NCBI RefSeq assembly: GCF_023333585.1
Contig: NZ_JAIQZN010000023.1
Location: 20,338-84,337 of the forward strand
Direction of reading: 5' to 3'
Source: Argonema antarcticum A004/B2
Lineage (GTDB): Bacteria; Cyanobacteriota; Cyanobacteriia; Cyanobacteriales; Aerosakkonemataceae
Length of the DNA: 64,000 nt
This document shows, one piece after another, positions 18,655-28,031 of the stretch. Positions within the stretch are counted from its first letter, which is position 1. Each line of letters starts with the position of its first letter. The notes beneath the pieces were generated by a model. The model worked only from the letters and a program-made list of their open reading frames with translations. It was not told the origin of the DNA and did no database searches. Made by a program: the position numbers and the translations under genes.

Positions 18655-19334
18655 CCTTCATCCTTTCTAAGTCCGGGGGGTAGGGGTTCCTCACAGATTT
18701 GATGAATTTGGATAATGCGATCGAACAGCAGGGGATATTCTCGTCTGTAGTGGGGAATTAGGGCTAAGGGACTGAGCAAAGCACCAGCGGCGATATCTGC
18801 TACGCTGAGATGATTTCCTACCAGATAGGGTTTATCCTGCCAGCGACTTGATAATTCCTCCAGAGCTACAGCCAGCCGATCTGCCGCCAGTTTCACCGTC
18901 GCTGCATTAATTTTATACTGACGCCGCACCACCTGGATCAGCACCTGGCTGGACAAAGAGGGGTCTATTTGCTTGCCTTCACCAGCACGAAAGTCATAGT
19001 AGACAAATCTAGTCGCAGTGCCAATACTTTCATCAAGCCAATCTTCCAGCACACAGGCTTCTGTATGCTGCCGCCGATCTGGTAAAAAAAGTTCTGGTTG
19101 GGGCTGGTAGCTTTCCAGGTATTTTAATATTTGGGTCGAGTCTGCGATCGCTTTCGGCTCTCCCTCTTTCTGCGGCAACAGCACAGGGACTGTTGTCAAA
19201 CCCGTCAGCGGTTTTAACTTTAGAATATGAAGTCCCGGCGTTAAATTCTGAACTTCATAACTTATTTTTTTATACCCCAGCGCTAACCTTGCTTTGCGAC
19301 AGTAATGCGACGTACTAAATTGCAGTAAAAGCAT
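18651..19334 (-). CDS. Glutathione S-transferase family protein
   Basis: A 227-residue cytosolic GST. The N-terminal thioredoxin-like domain (1-80) has the pattern STSHYCRKARLALGY, with Ser/Cys near the glutathione site, then TTVPVL (the cis-Pro) and IADSTQILKYLE, whose Asp-Ser binds the glutathione gamma-glutamyl group. The all-helical C-terminal domain carries LSVADIAAGALLSPL, the N-capping box typical of GSTs. It overlaps the small secreted protein gene by 4 bp. Substrate unknown; detoxification or redox repair is the family role. Confidence 0.88.
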   Translation of the reverse strand: MLLLQFSTSHYCRKARLALGYKKISYEVQNLTPGLHILKLKPLTGLTTVPVLLPQKEGEPKAIADSTQILKYLESYQPQPELFLPDRRQHTEACVLEDWLDESIGTATRFVYYDFRAGEGKQIDPSLSSQVLIQVVRRQYKINAATVKLAADRLAVALEELSSRWQDKPYLVGNHLSVADIAAGALLSPLALIPHYRREYPLLFDRIIQIHQICEEPLPPGLRKDEG

Positions 19335-19515
19335 CTATTAGAAAGGTAACAAGAATATATAGTGCATGGTTCCTTGCTTTTGAACCATGCACTATGAACG
19401 ACTCGAAGTGAAACTTCACTGTGGCTAAAGCCAAAGGTATTTTCCCAAGCCTAAAGGAAATGGGAAAGGCGCAAATCTCATTGTCAAGCCGGTAATGAGA
19501 ATACGGAAAGCCAGT

Positions 19516-19707
19516 TTAGGGCGATTTAGTGGGAGTTGCCGCAGGCGTTTTAGCAGGTGCGGGGGCGGGTGCTGTTGTTGCTTTGGGGGCAGCAGGAGAT
19601 GCTGGTGCCGGACTGGTGGGGGCAGCCTCTTTATCGCCGCCTTTGCAGGCTCCCAACATTACAACTAAGCCGAGTCCTAGAGCCAAACTAACGATTTTTT
19701 TGTTCAT
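19516..19707 (-). CDS. Small Ala/Pro-rich lipoprotein
   Basis: A 63-residue protein. The start at 19707 is chosen because a GAGGAG site precedes this ATG and it begins a proper signal peptide (MNKKIVSLALGLGLVVMLGAC). The lipobox LGAC predicts lipidation of Cys21 and membrane anchoring. The remainder is a low-complexity Ala-Pro-Thr-Lys tail with no fold. A frame on the opposite strand is a mirror of this low-complexity sequence. Likely a cell-envelope spacer; function unknown. Confidence 0.7.
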   Translation of the reverse strand: MNKKIVSLALGLGLVVMLGACKGGDKEAAPTSPAPASPAAPKATTAPAPAPAKTPAATPTKSP

Positions 19708-19734
19708 ACACTCCTCTGTTACTGATTGCGTCAC

Positions 19735-20240
19735 AATTTGTAACTAGATGATAACAATACTTTATTTACCAGGCTAGCGCGCAAGTACAACCAATTTTTT
19801 TTGTGAAGCAAAGCTGCTGCCTCTCACATAATACTCGAAAAACTCGAAAGAATCGCCCAATAGAGGTATTGTGTCCAAATTTGACAACTTTTTAGATGGG
19901 ATATAGTGGCACTTCGATCGCAGCAGCAGGGCCTTTGCCTTTGGCAAGACTGAGGGTAAAGCTAGAAAAACAATTCACTAATGCCAAAAACGGGGAAGAT
20001 GCGGTTATAGCAACGAAATATCGACTTTGACAACCAAAAAACCGGTTTCTCATCGCCTGTGAGTGAATACTGAATCAATGTTATGGGGGGGAAGGATGTC
20101 AACAATGTTAGAATCCTGTCAGAACGGTGGGGGTAAGAGAGGTTGCAAGTTGTTGACTTGCCGAAAAGCTCTCGCTTGTGAGTTAAAAACTCCGCGACCC
20201 TGTGTGGAAGTGGGAATATCTATCGAAATTGGTAAAGGCT
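19735..20240. other. Intergenic stretch before the FtsL-like gene
   Basis: About 500 bp with no convincing gene. It holds an open 44-codon frame (19896-20030, ATG to TGA) without a ribosome site, and a 64-codon Cys-rich frame (20063-20257) that runs into the next gene. It presumably carries the division-gene promoter. I see no clear promoter boxes or RNA structure. Confidence 0.4.
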
Positions 20241-20816
20241 ATGTCGGTCGCCCCTAAATCTGCGTTTTCTGCTAAAAGGCTAGCATTCAGAAAATCGGTT
20301 GTTAGTTTAATAGAACCCGAAAAAAAGGGAAAGGGCGGCAGTTCGCAAAACTCGTCGCGGTATATTGAAAAACAAGACAATCATAAAAAGCAGTCCATCA
20401 CAAGGCGATCGCGTCGTATTAACGACCAAACCGTTAAAATCCTGCCCCAGTCAGAATCAATACCGCCTTGGTTACGAAAGTCGATCGCACTACAGCAGCG
20501 ATCGACTTTCGTAACTTTTCTCCTCGTGGGCGCGGTACTCTTAGTTTACGGCAGTACAGTTTATGCCCAGCAACTGTGGAGCAAAGAGTACCGCAAACTA
20601 GAAATACTCCAACGAAAAGAGCGACAACTGACAACAGCAGGTGAAATTTTGAAAAATAAGCTGGCCCAGGGAGCGGAACACCCTGATAATGGTTTGGTGT
20701 CTCCAACTCCAGACAATAACTTGTTTCTCGTGCCATCACCGCGATCGACAGCCACGGAAAAAACTGCTCCAAAGCCATCTAGCCCCAAGCTAACCCCAAC
20801 GCCAGTAGGGTACTAG
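20241..20816 (+). CDS. FtsL-like small single-pass membrane protein
   Basis: A 191-residue protein directly upstream of ftsI, where bacterial ftsL normally sits. A basic cytoplasmic region of about 88 residues leads to one transmembrane helix (about 89-111, TFVTFLLVGAVLLVYGSTVY). After it comes a short helical, coiled-coil-like stretch (SKEYRKLEILQRKERQLTTA) and a Ser/Pro/Thr-rich tail. This layout is that of the divergent cyanobacterial FtsL analogue, which would recruit FtsI/FtsQ to the divisome. The start at 20241 (MSVAPKS) follows AAAGG; an upstream ATG at 20202 adds 13 unlikely residues. Sequence identity to FtsL is not visible, so the call rests on topology and position. Confidence 0.7.
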   Translation: MSVAPKSAFSAKRLAFRKSVVSLIEPEKKGKGGSSQNSSRYIEKQDNHKKQSITRRSRRINDQTVKILPQSESIPPWLRKSIALQQRSTFVTFLLVGAVLLVYGSTVYAQQLWSKEYRKLEILQRKERQLTTAGEILKNKLAQGAEHPDNGLVSPTPDNNLFLVPSPRSTATEKTAPKPSSPKLTPTPVGY

Positions 20817-20820
20817 AAAA

Positions 20821-20995
20821 CAAGGGGCTAGGGGCTAGGGGCTAGGGGAAGAGGGGCTAGGGGAAGAGGGGCTAGGGGAAGAGGGGAAGAGGGGAAGAGG
20901 GGGAAGAATCCTTCTTTTGACTTTTGACTTTTGACTTTTGACTTTTGACTTTTGACTTTTGACTTTTGACTTTTGACTTTTGACTTTTGACTTTT
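20821..20995. repeat. Tandem repeats between the FtsL-like gene and ftsI
   Basis: AGGGGCT and AGGGGAAG units (20821-20900) are followed by about 12 units of ACTTTTG (20907-20995). The array stops about 17 bp before the ftsI ATG, so the ftsI leader is mostly repeat. Confidence 0.92.
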
Positions 20996-21011
20996 TGTGT
21001 TGGGTTTTAAT

Positions 21012-22973
21012 ATGGCTTCAGCCAATCCTCCCTCTTCTCGTTATGCTAGGCGTCGCGATCGGGCACGGCGACCGGCGAGCAAACAGCCTCAACAGCGTTC
21101 GGCAAAGCTTCTAGATCGGCAACAGGCGGATATAGGGCCTAATTTACTAACTCCTGTTTCCAGATTAGGCCGGGATATCGGTTCTCCCAGACAAAAGAAT
21201 TTTGGATCTAAGTCTAAAAGCGAGATTTCAGAATCATCTCAAACTCGCAAACAGTCTAATAATCTAAAATCCAAAATTCAAAATCCAAAATTGAACCGAC
21301 TGGTGCTGGTATGGATCGTTTTGTTGCTAAGCGGATTGGGTCTCGGCTGGAATTTATATAAATTGCAAGTTGTGCGCGGGCCGATACTAGCACGCACCGC
21401 CAAACAGCAGCAAGCAGTGCCCTTGCGCCCTTATGTGCCTAGACGCCCCATTGTTGACCGCAACAACAACGTTTTAGCAGTAGATCGCCCTGTTTACACC
21501 TTGTACGCCCACCCGAAGCTGTTTAAAACTTCAAAAGAAGAAATCGCCACAAAACTCTCACCCCTGCTGGGTCTTTCTGTCGAAGACCTAGTGAAATATT
21601 TTAATAAAGCTGAAAGTGGCGTTCGGATAGAAAATTCCTTGTTGGAAGAAGTAGCCGATCGCATCATCGCCCTGCGACTCGACGGACTGGAATTAATTGC
21701 CCATTATTCCCGCCTCTACGCGCAGCAGGAACTGGCGGCAGACATTGTGGGCTACGTCAATACGAATCATAAAGGTCAAGCAGGGGTAGAATACAGTCAG
21801 GAAAAATTGCTAGAACGCTCCATTAAAGCAGTCAGGCTGAGTCGGGCGGGAAATGGTGATATGATGCCAGATTACGCGCCAGCAGGAGTCATGAACGACG
21901 ACCTGCGACTGCAACTGACAATAGATAGCCGACTTCAACGTGCAGCCCGTTCAGCCCTCAAAGAAAAAATTGAGCAATACAAAGCTAAGCGAGGCACCGT
22001 CATCGTCATGGATGCGCGGGATGGTGCATTGCTGGCACTGGTTTCCGAACCTTCTTACGATCCGAACCAGTACTCCAAATATGATGTGGGACTGTTTAAG
22101 AACTGGGCGCTGACAGACCTTTATGAACCGGGTTCCACCTTCAAGCCCCTCAACATCGCGATCGCCCTAGAAACTGGAGGTATCAAACCCGACAGCAGCT
22201 TTGTTGACAACGGTCACATCCAGGTGGCGGGCTGGCCGATCAAAAACGCTGAGGGAGGCGGTCACGGACGCCTGACAATAGCTGAGATTCTGCAACTTTC
22301 CAGCAATGTTGGCATGGTGCAGATTATGCAGCAAGTAAAGCCAAGTGTCTATTACGGCTGGCTAGAACGCCTGGGACTGGGGCAAACTGTAGAAACAGAC
22401 CTGCCCTTTGCAGTACCCAGCCAGCTAAAAAGTCAAGAAGAGTTTACAACTTCAGAAATCGAACCGGCAACCGCCTCCTTTGGTCAGGGATTTTCCATCA
22501 CCCCCCTCCAACTGGCTCAACTCCACGGTGCGATCGCCAATGGCGGTAAACTGGTAAGTCCCCACGTTGTCCGGGGTTTATTCGACTCCAAAAGACAAAT
22601 GCACTGGCAACCCAAACTGCCAGCAGCTCGGCCTGTTTTCTCTCCTAACACTAGCCAGACAGTCCTAGAAATGATGAAAACTGTGGTAAGTAAGGGGACT
22701 GGAAAAGCCGCACAAATTGCCGGATATTCGATCGCAGGCAAAACAGGTACAGCCCAAAAAGCCAGTCCTACCGGCGGCTACTCCGCCACTGCCAAGATCG
22801 TCAGCTTTGTCGGTATCTTGCCAGTAGAATCCCACAGCTACGTGATTGTAGCCGTGGTGGACGAACCAAAGGGCAGGGTTTTTGGTTCAACTGTAGCAGC
22901 ACCAATTGTCAAAACTGTGATGGAATCTCTAATTACCATTGAGCAAATTCCCCCCACTCCCCCACTCCCCTAG
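21012..22973 (+). CDS. ftsI: Peptidoglycan transpeptidase FtsI (penicillin-binding protein)
   Basis: Class B PBP of 653 residues from ATG 21012; a GTG at 20997 would add five residues but lies at the edge of the heptamer array. It cross-links septal peptidoglycan in the periplasm. A long basic Pro/Arg/Gln cytoplasmic tail comes first, then a transmembrane helix (LVLVWIVLLLSGLGLGWNL), a dimerisation region (VPRRPIVDRNNNVLAVDRPV) and the transpeptidase domain. Active-site motifs: SxxK at Ser375-Lys378 (GSTFKPLN), SSN (LSSNVGM) and KTGT. Four AAAATCC-type heptamers (21265-21292) encode the KSKIQNPK stretch just before the membrane helix. The last 4 bp overlap the convergent thioredoxin-domain gene. 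Confidence 0.95.
   Translation: MASANPPSSRYARRRDRARRPASKQPQQRSAKLLDRQQADIGPNLLTPVSRLGRDIGSPRQKNFGSKSKSEISESSQTRKQSNNLKSKIQNPKLNRLVLVWIVLLLSGLGLGWNLYKLQVVRGPILARTAKQQQAVPLRPYVPRRPIVDRNNNVLAVDRPVYTLYAHPKLFKTSKEEIATKLSPLLGLSVEDLVKYFNKAESGVRIENSLLEEVADRIIALRLDGLELIAHYSRLYAQQELAADIVGYVNTNHKGQAGVEYSQEKLLERSIKAVRLSRAGNGDMMPDYAPAGVMNDDLRLQLTIDSRLQRAARSALKEKIEQYKAKRGTVIVMDARDGALLALVSEPSYDPNQYSKYDVGLFKNWALTDLYEPGSTFKPLNIAIALETGGIKPDSSFVDNGHIQVAGWPIKNAEGGGHGRLTIAEILQLSSNVGMVQIMQQVKPSVYYGWLERLGLGQTVETDLPFAVPSQLKSQEEFTTSEIEPATASFGQGFSITPLQLAQLHGAIANGGKLVSPHVVRGLFDSKRQMHWQPKLPAARPVFSPNTSQTVLEMMKTVVSKGTGKAAQIAGYSIAGKTGTAQKASPTGGYSATAKIVSFVGILPVESHSYVIVAVVDEPKGRVFGSTVAAPIVKTVMESLITIEQIPPTPPLP
21265..21292. 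repeat. AAAATCC-type heptamers inside ftsI
   Basis: Four 7-bp units (AAAATCC, AAAATTC, AAAATCC, AAAATTG) are translated as KSKIQNPK in the cytoplasmic tail of FtsI. They are the same unit as the arrays in htpG and in the C39-ABC gene. Confidence 0.85.
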
Positions 22974-25078
22974 CCCCTGGTTTGGCTACTCTGCACTTGG
23001 GCCCACAATTGCTCGCGGCTTGTAGCAGGTTCAGAGCAACTGAAGCCCTGACAAACCAGTCCTACACTTCCGGCAGGGAGATGATCTGTAAGAGCATAAA
23101 CTGCTGTGGGTAAATAATGAGGAATTAGAGATTCGAGTCGATCGTTAGTAGTGTGAATCAGAGTGTAGTTGAGATACCAATCTAGAGCAGTAAATAAGCC
23201 GGGACAGGCTTGAGGAGTCTGATTCATCACGCCGCTAAAAGCGCGTAAAGCTCGATCGGCCCGATCGAGATATTGTAGATCTTCGGTGAGTAAGGCTAGT
23301 TGCACTAAGTTAGCGATCGCCACACCATTAGCAGACGGAGTAGCATTATCATTATAATTCCGCTCTCGCACCACAAGGTCGCCACTCGCATCGCTGGCAG
23401 TGTTGAAATATCCTCCCAGTTCCACACTCCAGAGGAATTCATCAAACTCCTCCTGTACCTTGACCGCTTTTTCTAGCCAAAACTTAGAAGTTGGGAATTG
23501 TTTTTCTTCCCCAATACCTAATCCCAGAGAAGCTTGCTGTAAATCCAGTAGCGCCTTGATGAACAGAGCATAATCTTCAGACTGAGCCAAAACAGCCGCC
23601 TTACCCTCATAATTGAGCCGATGAAAGCGATCGTGTACCCACTGACAATCCAAAATAAATTTAGCAGCCCTGACACCAACAGACAAATATTCTGTTCGCC
23701 CAAATGCAGTGTAAGCGCGTGCTAGTCCCGAAATCATCAAGCTATTCCAAGCTACAATCATCTTGATGTCTGTCACTGGCGGAATCCGACCAGTCCAGTT
23801 GCCTGCTTTGGCTTCCTGATTATTGCGGGCGGGAGGGAAAGTTTCCAAGGCGTCAGGTTTAACACCGTAGCGGACTTGAAACATTTTGAGTAAAGCAACT
23901 TCTGCCTTGTCGCTCAAATGGTGGGTATGGCGGCGTTGCACAACGTTACACCCTTCAAAATTGCCCTCAGCAGTGACAGTGAACTCCTCCTTAATTTCTG
24001 CTAATTCCTCAGCAGTGAGGAGATGTTCGAGTTCCTGATATTTCCAAACATAAAAGTTTCCTTCCTCTGGCTCTTTGGCAGCCGCATCAGTGAAGTTATC
24101 GGCATCCTGAGATGCGTAGAAGTAACCTTCAGGGGCAGTCATTTCTAGCACAAGCCATTGTACCGTACCTGCGATCGCTCTCTCAAATGCCGGTACTTGA
24201 ACTCCGCTACTCCACAAACAAGCCAAATATTCCACAATCTGACCGTTATCGTAGAGCATCTTTTCAAAGTGAGGCACCGTCCAAGTCGCGTCAACTGTGT
24301 AGCGGTGAAAACCTCCGGCAACATGGTCGTAAATACCTCCCAATGCGAGATTTAACCCCCTTTGGGTACAAACCTGCTTAGCATCGGATGGGGATTCCTC
24401 CTTGCCAACTTCAGCTTGAGAACTAAATCGAACGCCCCGCAGTACCAATCCGGCGTAAGGCATCATTGGGAAACTGGGGCCTGAACCAACGCCTTTCAGC
24501 ACGCTAGTATTGGTCTTTAAACCTTGACGCAGTAGAGATGAATCTAATTGTTCGCCGCCTGTTGGTTGCAGCACAGCTCCCTGCTGGAGATATCCGCGAA
24601 TTTCAGCCGTTACAGACTCAACTTTGGCTTTTTCCGTGTCATAGTGGCGGCGAATTGCTTGCAGCACTTGCAAAAATCCAGGTCGTCCGTAGCGGGGTTC
24701 GACGGGAAAGTAAGTACCGCCGTAAAAAGGTATTAAGTCTTTAGGGTCTAAAAATACGTTGAGGGGCCAGCCGCCTTGCCCAACCATCATCTGCAACCCT
24801 TGCATATAAATACTGTCTAAGTCTGGCCGCTCTTCCCGATCGACCTTAATCGGGATAAAATTCGCGTTCATATACTCGGCAATAGTCCGATCGGAAAATG
24901 CCTCGCCTTCCATGACGGTACACCAGTGGCAGCTTGAATAGCCAATGGAAAGAAAAATCAGCTTGTTTTCCCGGCGGGCAACTTCTATGGCTTCATCGCA
25001 CCAAGGCCACCAATCGATGGGATTTTCGGCGTGTTTGCGTAGGTAAAGACTTGGGGATTGGGCAAGACGATTCGTCAT
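22970..25078 (-). CDS. YyaL/SSP411-type thioredoxin-domain protein (DUF255)
   Basis: A 702-residue cytosolic protein of the family that includes Bacillus YyaL and mammalian SPATA20. The N-terminal thioredoxin-like domain begins with SPSLYLRKHAENPIDWWPW and contains the C50-H-W-C53 pair in YSSCHWC, then a VDREERPDLD segment. A long alpha/alpha-barrel region related to N-acyl-glucosamine epimerase/glycosidase folds follows (TVPHFEKMLYDNGQ, AWNSLMISGLARAY, NDNATPSANGVA). The family is often called 'thioredoxin domain-containing protein'; its reaction is unsettled. Full length. Convergent with ftsI, overlapping 4 bp. Confidence 0.9.
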   Translation of the reverse strand: MTNRLAQSPSLYLRKHAENPIDWWPWCDEAIEVARRENKLIFLSIGYSSCHWCTVMEGEAFSDRTIAEYMNANFIPIKVDREERPDLDSIYMQGLQMMVGQGGWPLNVFLDPKDLIPFYGGTYFPVEPRYGRPGFLQVLQAIRRHYDTEKAKVESVTAEIRGYLQQGAVLQPTGGEQLDSSLLRQGLKTNTSVLKGVGSGPSFPMMPYAGLVLRGVRFSSQAEVGKEESPSDAKQVCTQRGLNLALGGIYDHVAGGFHRYTVDATWTVPHFEKMLYDNGQIVEYLACLWSSGVQVPAFERAIAGTVQWLVLEMTAPEGYFYASQDADNFTDAAAKEPEEGNFYVWKYQELEHLLTAEELAEIKEEFTVTAEGNFEGCNVVQRRHTHHLSDKAEVALLKMFQVRYGVKPDALETFPPARNNQEAKAGNWTGRIPPVTDIKMIVAWNSLMISGLARAYTAFGRTEYLSVGVRAAKFILDCQWVHDRFHRLNYEGKAAVLAQSEDYALFIKALLDLQQASLGLGIGEEKQFPTSKFWLEKAVKVQEEFDEFLWSVELGGYFNTASDASGDLVVRERNYNDNATPSANGVAIANLVQLALLTEDLQYLDRADRALRAFSGVMNQTPQACPGLFTALDWYLNYTLIHTTNDRLESLIPHYLPTAVYALTDHLPAGSVGLVCQGFSCSEPATSREQLWAQVQSSQTRG

Positions 25079-25629
25079 GGGAAGAGGCTAGGGGCTAGGG
25101 GTTAGAGGCTAGGGGGAGGGGCTAGTGCCTTCGTCGGAAGTCACGCATTCACGCATTCAAAAATCTTTTGAGTGTCAGGCATTTAAATACTTCTTTCCTG
25201 GTTGGTTATTTCTGCCGCCCTGCACTAGGACGGGCGGGACGCCCATCCCACAAGAAATCCGACAAGAAGTTGTTGGATATTTTTTGTTTTGCTTTAATAT
25301 ATTATCGCGATCGCACAATTCCCGGTCTTTCACTTTAACGATGTTTTCTGCGACTGAAACAGGCGATGCAGCAGGATCGCTATTGGGGCAGGGGTAGGGT
25401 TCGATCGCAAACGGTATGTTGAGCTTGTTTGGAGAGTAGTTGGGGAGCTAATTGACGCCAGCATTTGGATCGAGAATGTGATAATGGCGGCTTGCAGAAG
25501 TCTCTTAAACATGGCACACTCCTCTTCCTCTGGTTGGGTGGCTTCTCAAATACGATTGACTCTTTCCATCTCACTTCGTTCCACTGAGTCACCCAACAGG
25601 GCGGTTTGAAAAATCTGATTAATTCTTGT
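25079..25629. other. Repeat-bearing intergenic stretch
   Basis: About 550 bp without a credible gene. It contains a GGGGCTA-type array (25083-25120) and a dispersed motif (GACGCCCATCCCACAAGA at about 25229-25252) that recurs near 39104-39126. Short frames here (25125-25397, 25330-25592) lack ribosome sites and recognisable products. Confidence 0.5.
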
Positions 25630-26679
25630 TTATTGGTTAAAGGTAGCTAAGCTTAAAGTTGATAATGCAATCGACAACCAAATTAAAAAGCAATATCGCG
25701 TCAGCTGCATCGCCTGTTGAATGCGATCGCAAGTGATGGGATTAATTGGATCTCCCAGTAGTGGTTTATGTTTGGCAATACCGCGATACCAGTTTGTACC
25801 CCCTACTCGGACACCCAGTATAGCAGCATAAACGCACTCGCTCCAGCCAGAATTGGGACTGGAGTCTGATGACGCATCTCTAAGACATATCCTCCAAACA
25901 TAACCGGGTCTGCCAGATAAAAGTGCTAAGGTAATTACCACAAACCTGCAAGGAAGCCAGGTCAGAACATCTTCCTGTTTGGCACTAAACCATCCTATAT
26001 ATGTGTAGGGCGCTTCTCGATAACCGATACTTGAATCGAGAGTACTTGCCGCTTTGTAAGCAAGCGCCAGGGGAACACTACCTACCATCGGCAAAAACGC
26101 GCCAATTATCGCATAAAACAGCGGTGCCATTACACCATCAGTGGCATTTTCTGTCACCGTTTCTAAAACCGCTCGCAGAACTTCTGACTCTGATAAGTTA
26201 TCTGTATCGCGACCCACATATTGGCTCAAAGTAGAACGGGCGCTAGTCAAATCTCCATCTGTTAAGGGTTGCAAAACTGCCTCACCTGCATCTCTCAAAC
26301 TCCTACCGGCGAAACAACTGGCAAGCATTATGGTGGCAACTGCAACACCCAATAAAGGATGTAACCTGTCGGCAGCTAGAACAATTAACCAACCTACCAA
26401 CCCACTACCCATCACTAATGAAATTCCTAGCAGTATTCCAGCACAGCGGGGTACGATCGTATCGATCGGCAAATTGGTGATCTTTTTTGTAAAATGAATA
26501 CATCGTATGGTAATAGGGTTCTCTAAAATTCCGATCTGGTATGGCAATAATTGATTAATTATCCAGCCCATCACTTGCACCGGATGAAGCCAACCCCAAG
26601 GATCGCCAATGAGGTAATCTAACCCAGCTGCTAATGCTAGAACGACAGCGCACTTAAGGATAGAAAAATCAAAAGACAT
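25630..26679 (-). CDS. cobD: Adenosylcobinamide-phosphate synthase CobD/CbiB
   Basis: A 349-residue integral membrane enzyme of cobalamin synthesis that joins adenosylcobyric acid to the aminopropanol (phosphate) arm. The N-terminus LDYLIGDPWGWLHPVQVMGW is the family signature. Other marks are ENATDGVMAPLFYAIIGAFLP and the tyrosine-rich YREAPYTYIGWFSAKQEDV segment. It has at least four hydrophobic helices. No other cob gene lies in the window, which fits the scattered cobalamin genes of cyanobacteria. The product is probably used for pseudocobalamin. Confidence 0.93.
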   Translation of the reverse strand: MSFDFSILKCAVVLALAAGLDYLIGDPWGWLHPVQVMGWIINQLLPYQIGILENPITIRCIHFTKKITNLPIDTIVPRCAGILLGISLVMGSGLVGWLIVLAADRLHPLLGVAVATIMLASCFAGRSLRDAGEAVLQPLTDGDLTSARSTLSQYVGRDTDNLSESEVLRAVLETVTENATDGVMAPLFYAIIGAFLPMVGSVPLALAYKAASTLDSSIGYREAPYTYIGWFSAKQEDVLTWLPCRFVVITLALLSGRPGYVWRICLRDASSDSSPNSGWSECVYAAILGVRVGGTNWYRGIAKHKPLLGDPINPITCDRIQQAMQLTRYCFLIWLSIALSTLSLATFNQ

Positions 26680-26804
26680 GAAGAAGGGGCTGGGGCTAGG
26701 GGCTAGGGACTAGCGGCTAGGGGAAGATGGGAATTTCAAATTTTAGATTTTAGATTTCCAATTGAAACAAAATCTAAAATCTAAAATCTCCTGCCCAATG
26801 ACTG

Positions 26805-27248
26805 CTAAACAACAAAACTGGTTTCTTCCCCCAGAGATGCTTGCCAACTACGGGCGTCATAATAAAGGTCTTCCAGAGAAATACTGTATAAAGCTTCTTT
26901 AAGCTTTTGGTGCAGGTGTCGCCAAACGGTAAACGTTACCCAGTCCTCAGCAAGCTTTGCATCAGGGGCGTGATGAGGCAGCGGTTGAATTGTTTCGCCA
27001 ACCGCTTCTAAAATCTGTCCCAGAGAAATTTGTGCGGGTGCGCGTGCCAATTTATAACCACCTTGGGCACCGCGAACTGACTCGACTAAACCGACGCGAC
27101 GCATTTCTATAAGAAGTTTTTCCAGGTATGGGGCTGGGATATCTTGACGGCGTGCGATCGATCTGACAGAAGTCGGGCCGTATTGCGGCTGTAGACTCAA
27201 ATCTAGCAGCGCCTTAACACTATAGTGTCCGCGAGTAGTTAGTTTCAT
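26805..27248 (-). CDS. Rrf2-family transcriptional regulator without cluster cysteines
   Basis: A 147-residue winged-helix DNA-binding protein. The start is moved to MKLTTRGHYSVKALLDL (27248), the usual Rrf2 N-terminus; the frame extends 15 residues upstream. Helix-turn-helix: SVRSIARRQDIPAPYLEKLL, then the wing VRGAQGGYKLAR. Iron-sulfur members such as IscR carry three Cys near residues 92-104. This protein has no cysteine anywhere, so it cannot bind a cluster that way and probably senses something else or is constitutive. Divergently placed from the cyAbrB gene about 250 bp away. Confidence 0.88.
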   Translation of the reverse strand: MKLTTRGHYSVKALLDLSLQPQYGPTSVRSIARRQDIPAPYLEKLLIEMRRVGLVESVRGAQGGYKLARAPAQISLGQILEAVGETIQPLPHHAPDAKLAEDWVTFTVWRHLHQKLKEALYSISLEDLYYDARSWQASLGEETSFVV

Positions 27249-27495
27249 CCCAAGCTGTAACTCATACAGCAGAGCATCTATTTCTTTAGTCAATTCTAGT
27301 GAGCAACAGGATAGAGGGAAGCTAGATGTAGGTATGCTAGAGTTCCATTGACCAATGAGAGAGAACTACTTGACCAAGCGAGTTGTAACATAATATTGCG
27401 AGCTGATACAAAGCTAAAGCTTCATAAGCATAGCAAAATTCACCTAAAGTAAGATACTATAAATTACTTGAAGCATTTATTGTTGGATCGAGTTA

Positions 27496-27897
27496 ATGAA
27501 TAAAACCAAAAAGATCGAACCCCTAACTGGTGAGACTCTCCTCAAAAGAGTCAAAGAGCTGGAGACCCAGAGCAAAGAAGAAAAGGCCAAAGAGTGCGGT
27601 TACTACACCGTTACAAAAAACGGCGTAGAGCGCGTCAACATGATGAAGTTCCTGAACGCCCTCATTGATGCTGAGGGTATTCAGTTAGACAGCAAACAAG
27701 CTGGGAATGGGCGTGGCGGACGCAGTGCTAGCTATCGCATTAGCGTGCAGTCTAACGGCAACTTACTGATTGGCTCAGCTTACACGAAACAGATGGGACT
27801 ACAGGCAGGAGATGAATTTGAAATTTCTCTAGGACGCAAGCATATTCGGCTGCGTCAACTAGATGGAGATGAAATTCTAGACGACGAAGAATCCTGA
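27496..27897 (+). CDS. AbrB-like transcriptional regulator, cyanobacterial cyAbrB type
   Basis: A 133-residue protein of the cyAbrB family (CalA/Sll0359/Sll0822 group), global regulators of carbon/nitrogen metabolism, hydrogenase and nitrogen-related genes. The layout matches: a conserved N-terminal region (LTGETLLKRVKELE, CGYYTVTKNGVERVNMMKF) and a C-terminal AbrB/SpoVT DNA-binding hairpin (YRISVQSNGNLLIGSAY, MGLQAGDEFEISLG). The AbrB domain at the C-terminus is specific to cyanobacteria. I cannot separate cyAbrB1 from cyAbrB2 from memory, so no symbol is given. Divergent from the Rrf2 gene. Confidence 0.9.
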   Translation: MNKTKKIEPLTGETLLKRVKELETQSKEEKAKECGYYTVTKNGVERVNMMKFLNALIDAEGIQLDSKQAGNGRGGRSASYRISVQSNGNLLIGSAYTKQMGLQAGDEFEISLGRKHIRLRQLDGDEILDDEES

Positions 27898-28031
27898 GCG
27901 TTAACTCAAAGCTAATGGCTGCATTTTAAAGACGCCGACCGTTAAAGGTAGCGCCTTCAGGCGAAAGTTCGGGAATGCTTGCTTGGTTGCACTCAAGCAA
28001 AGATAAATTCCCGTGCTATTACCTGAAATTT

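Noticed and set aside
19896..20030. 44-codon frame (MGYSGTSIAAAG start) before the FtsL-like gene
   Set aside because: Composition is plausible, but there is no Shine-Dalgarno and no known small protein matches. Not enough to call a gene.
25125..25592. Three short frames in the gap before cobD
   Set aside because: They run through dispersed repeats (GACGCCCATCCCACAAGA) and lack ribosome sites and domains.
27898..28031. Possible small RNA or tRNA between the cyAbrB and ClC genes
   Set aside because: Only a short CCTGAAA-T-TTTCAGG hairpin at the ClC stop was found. There is no cloverleaf or conserved T-loop.
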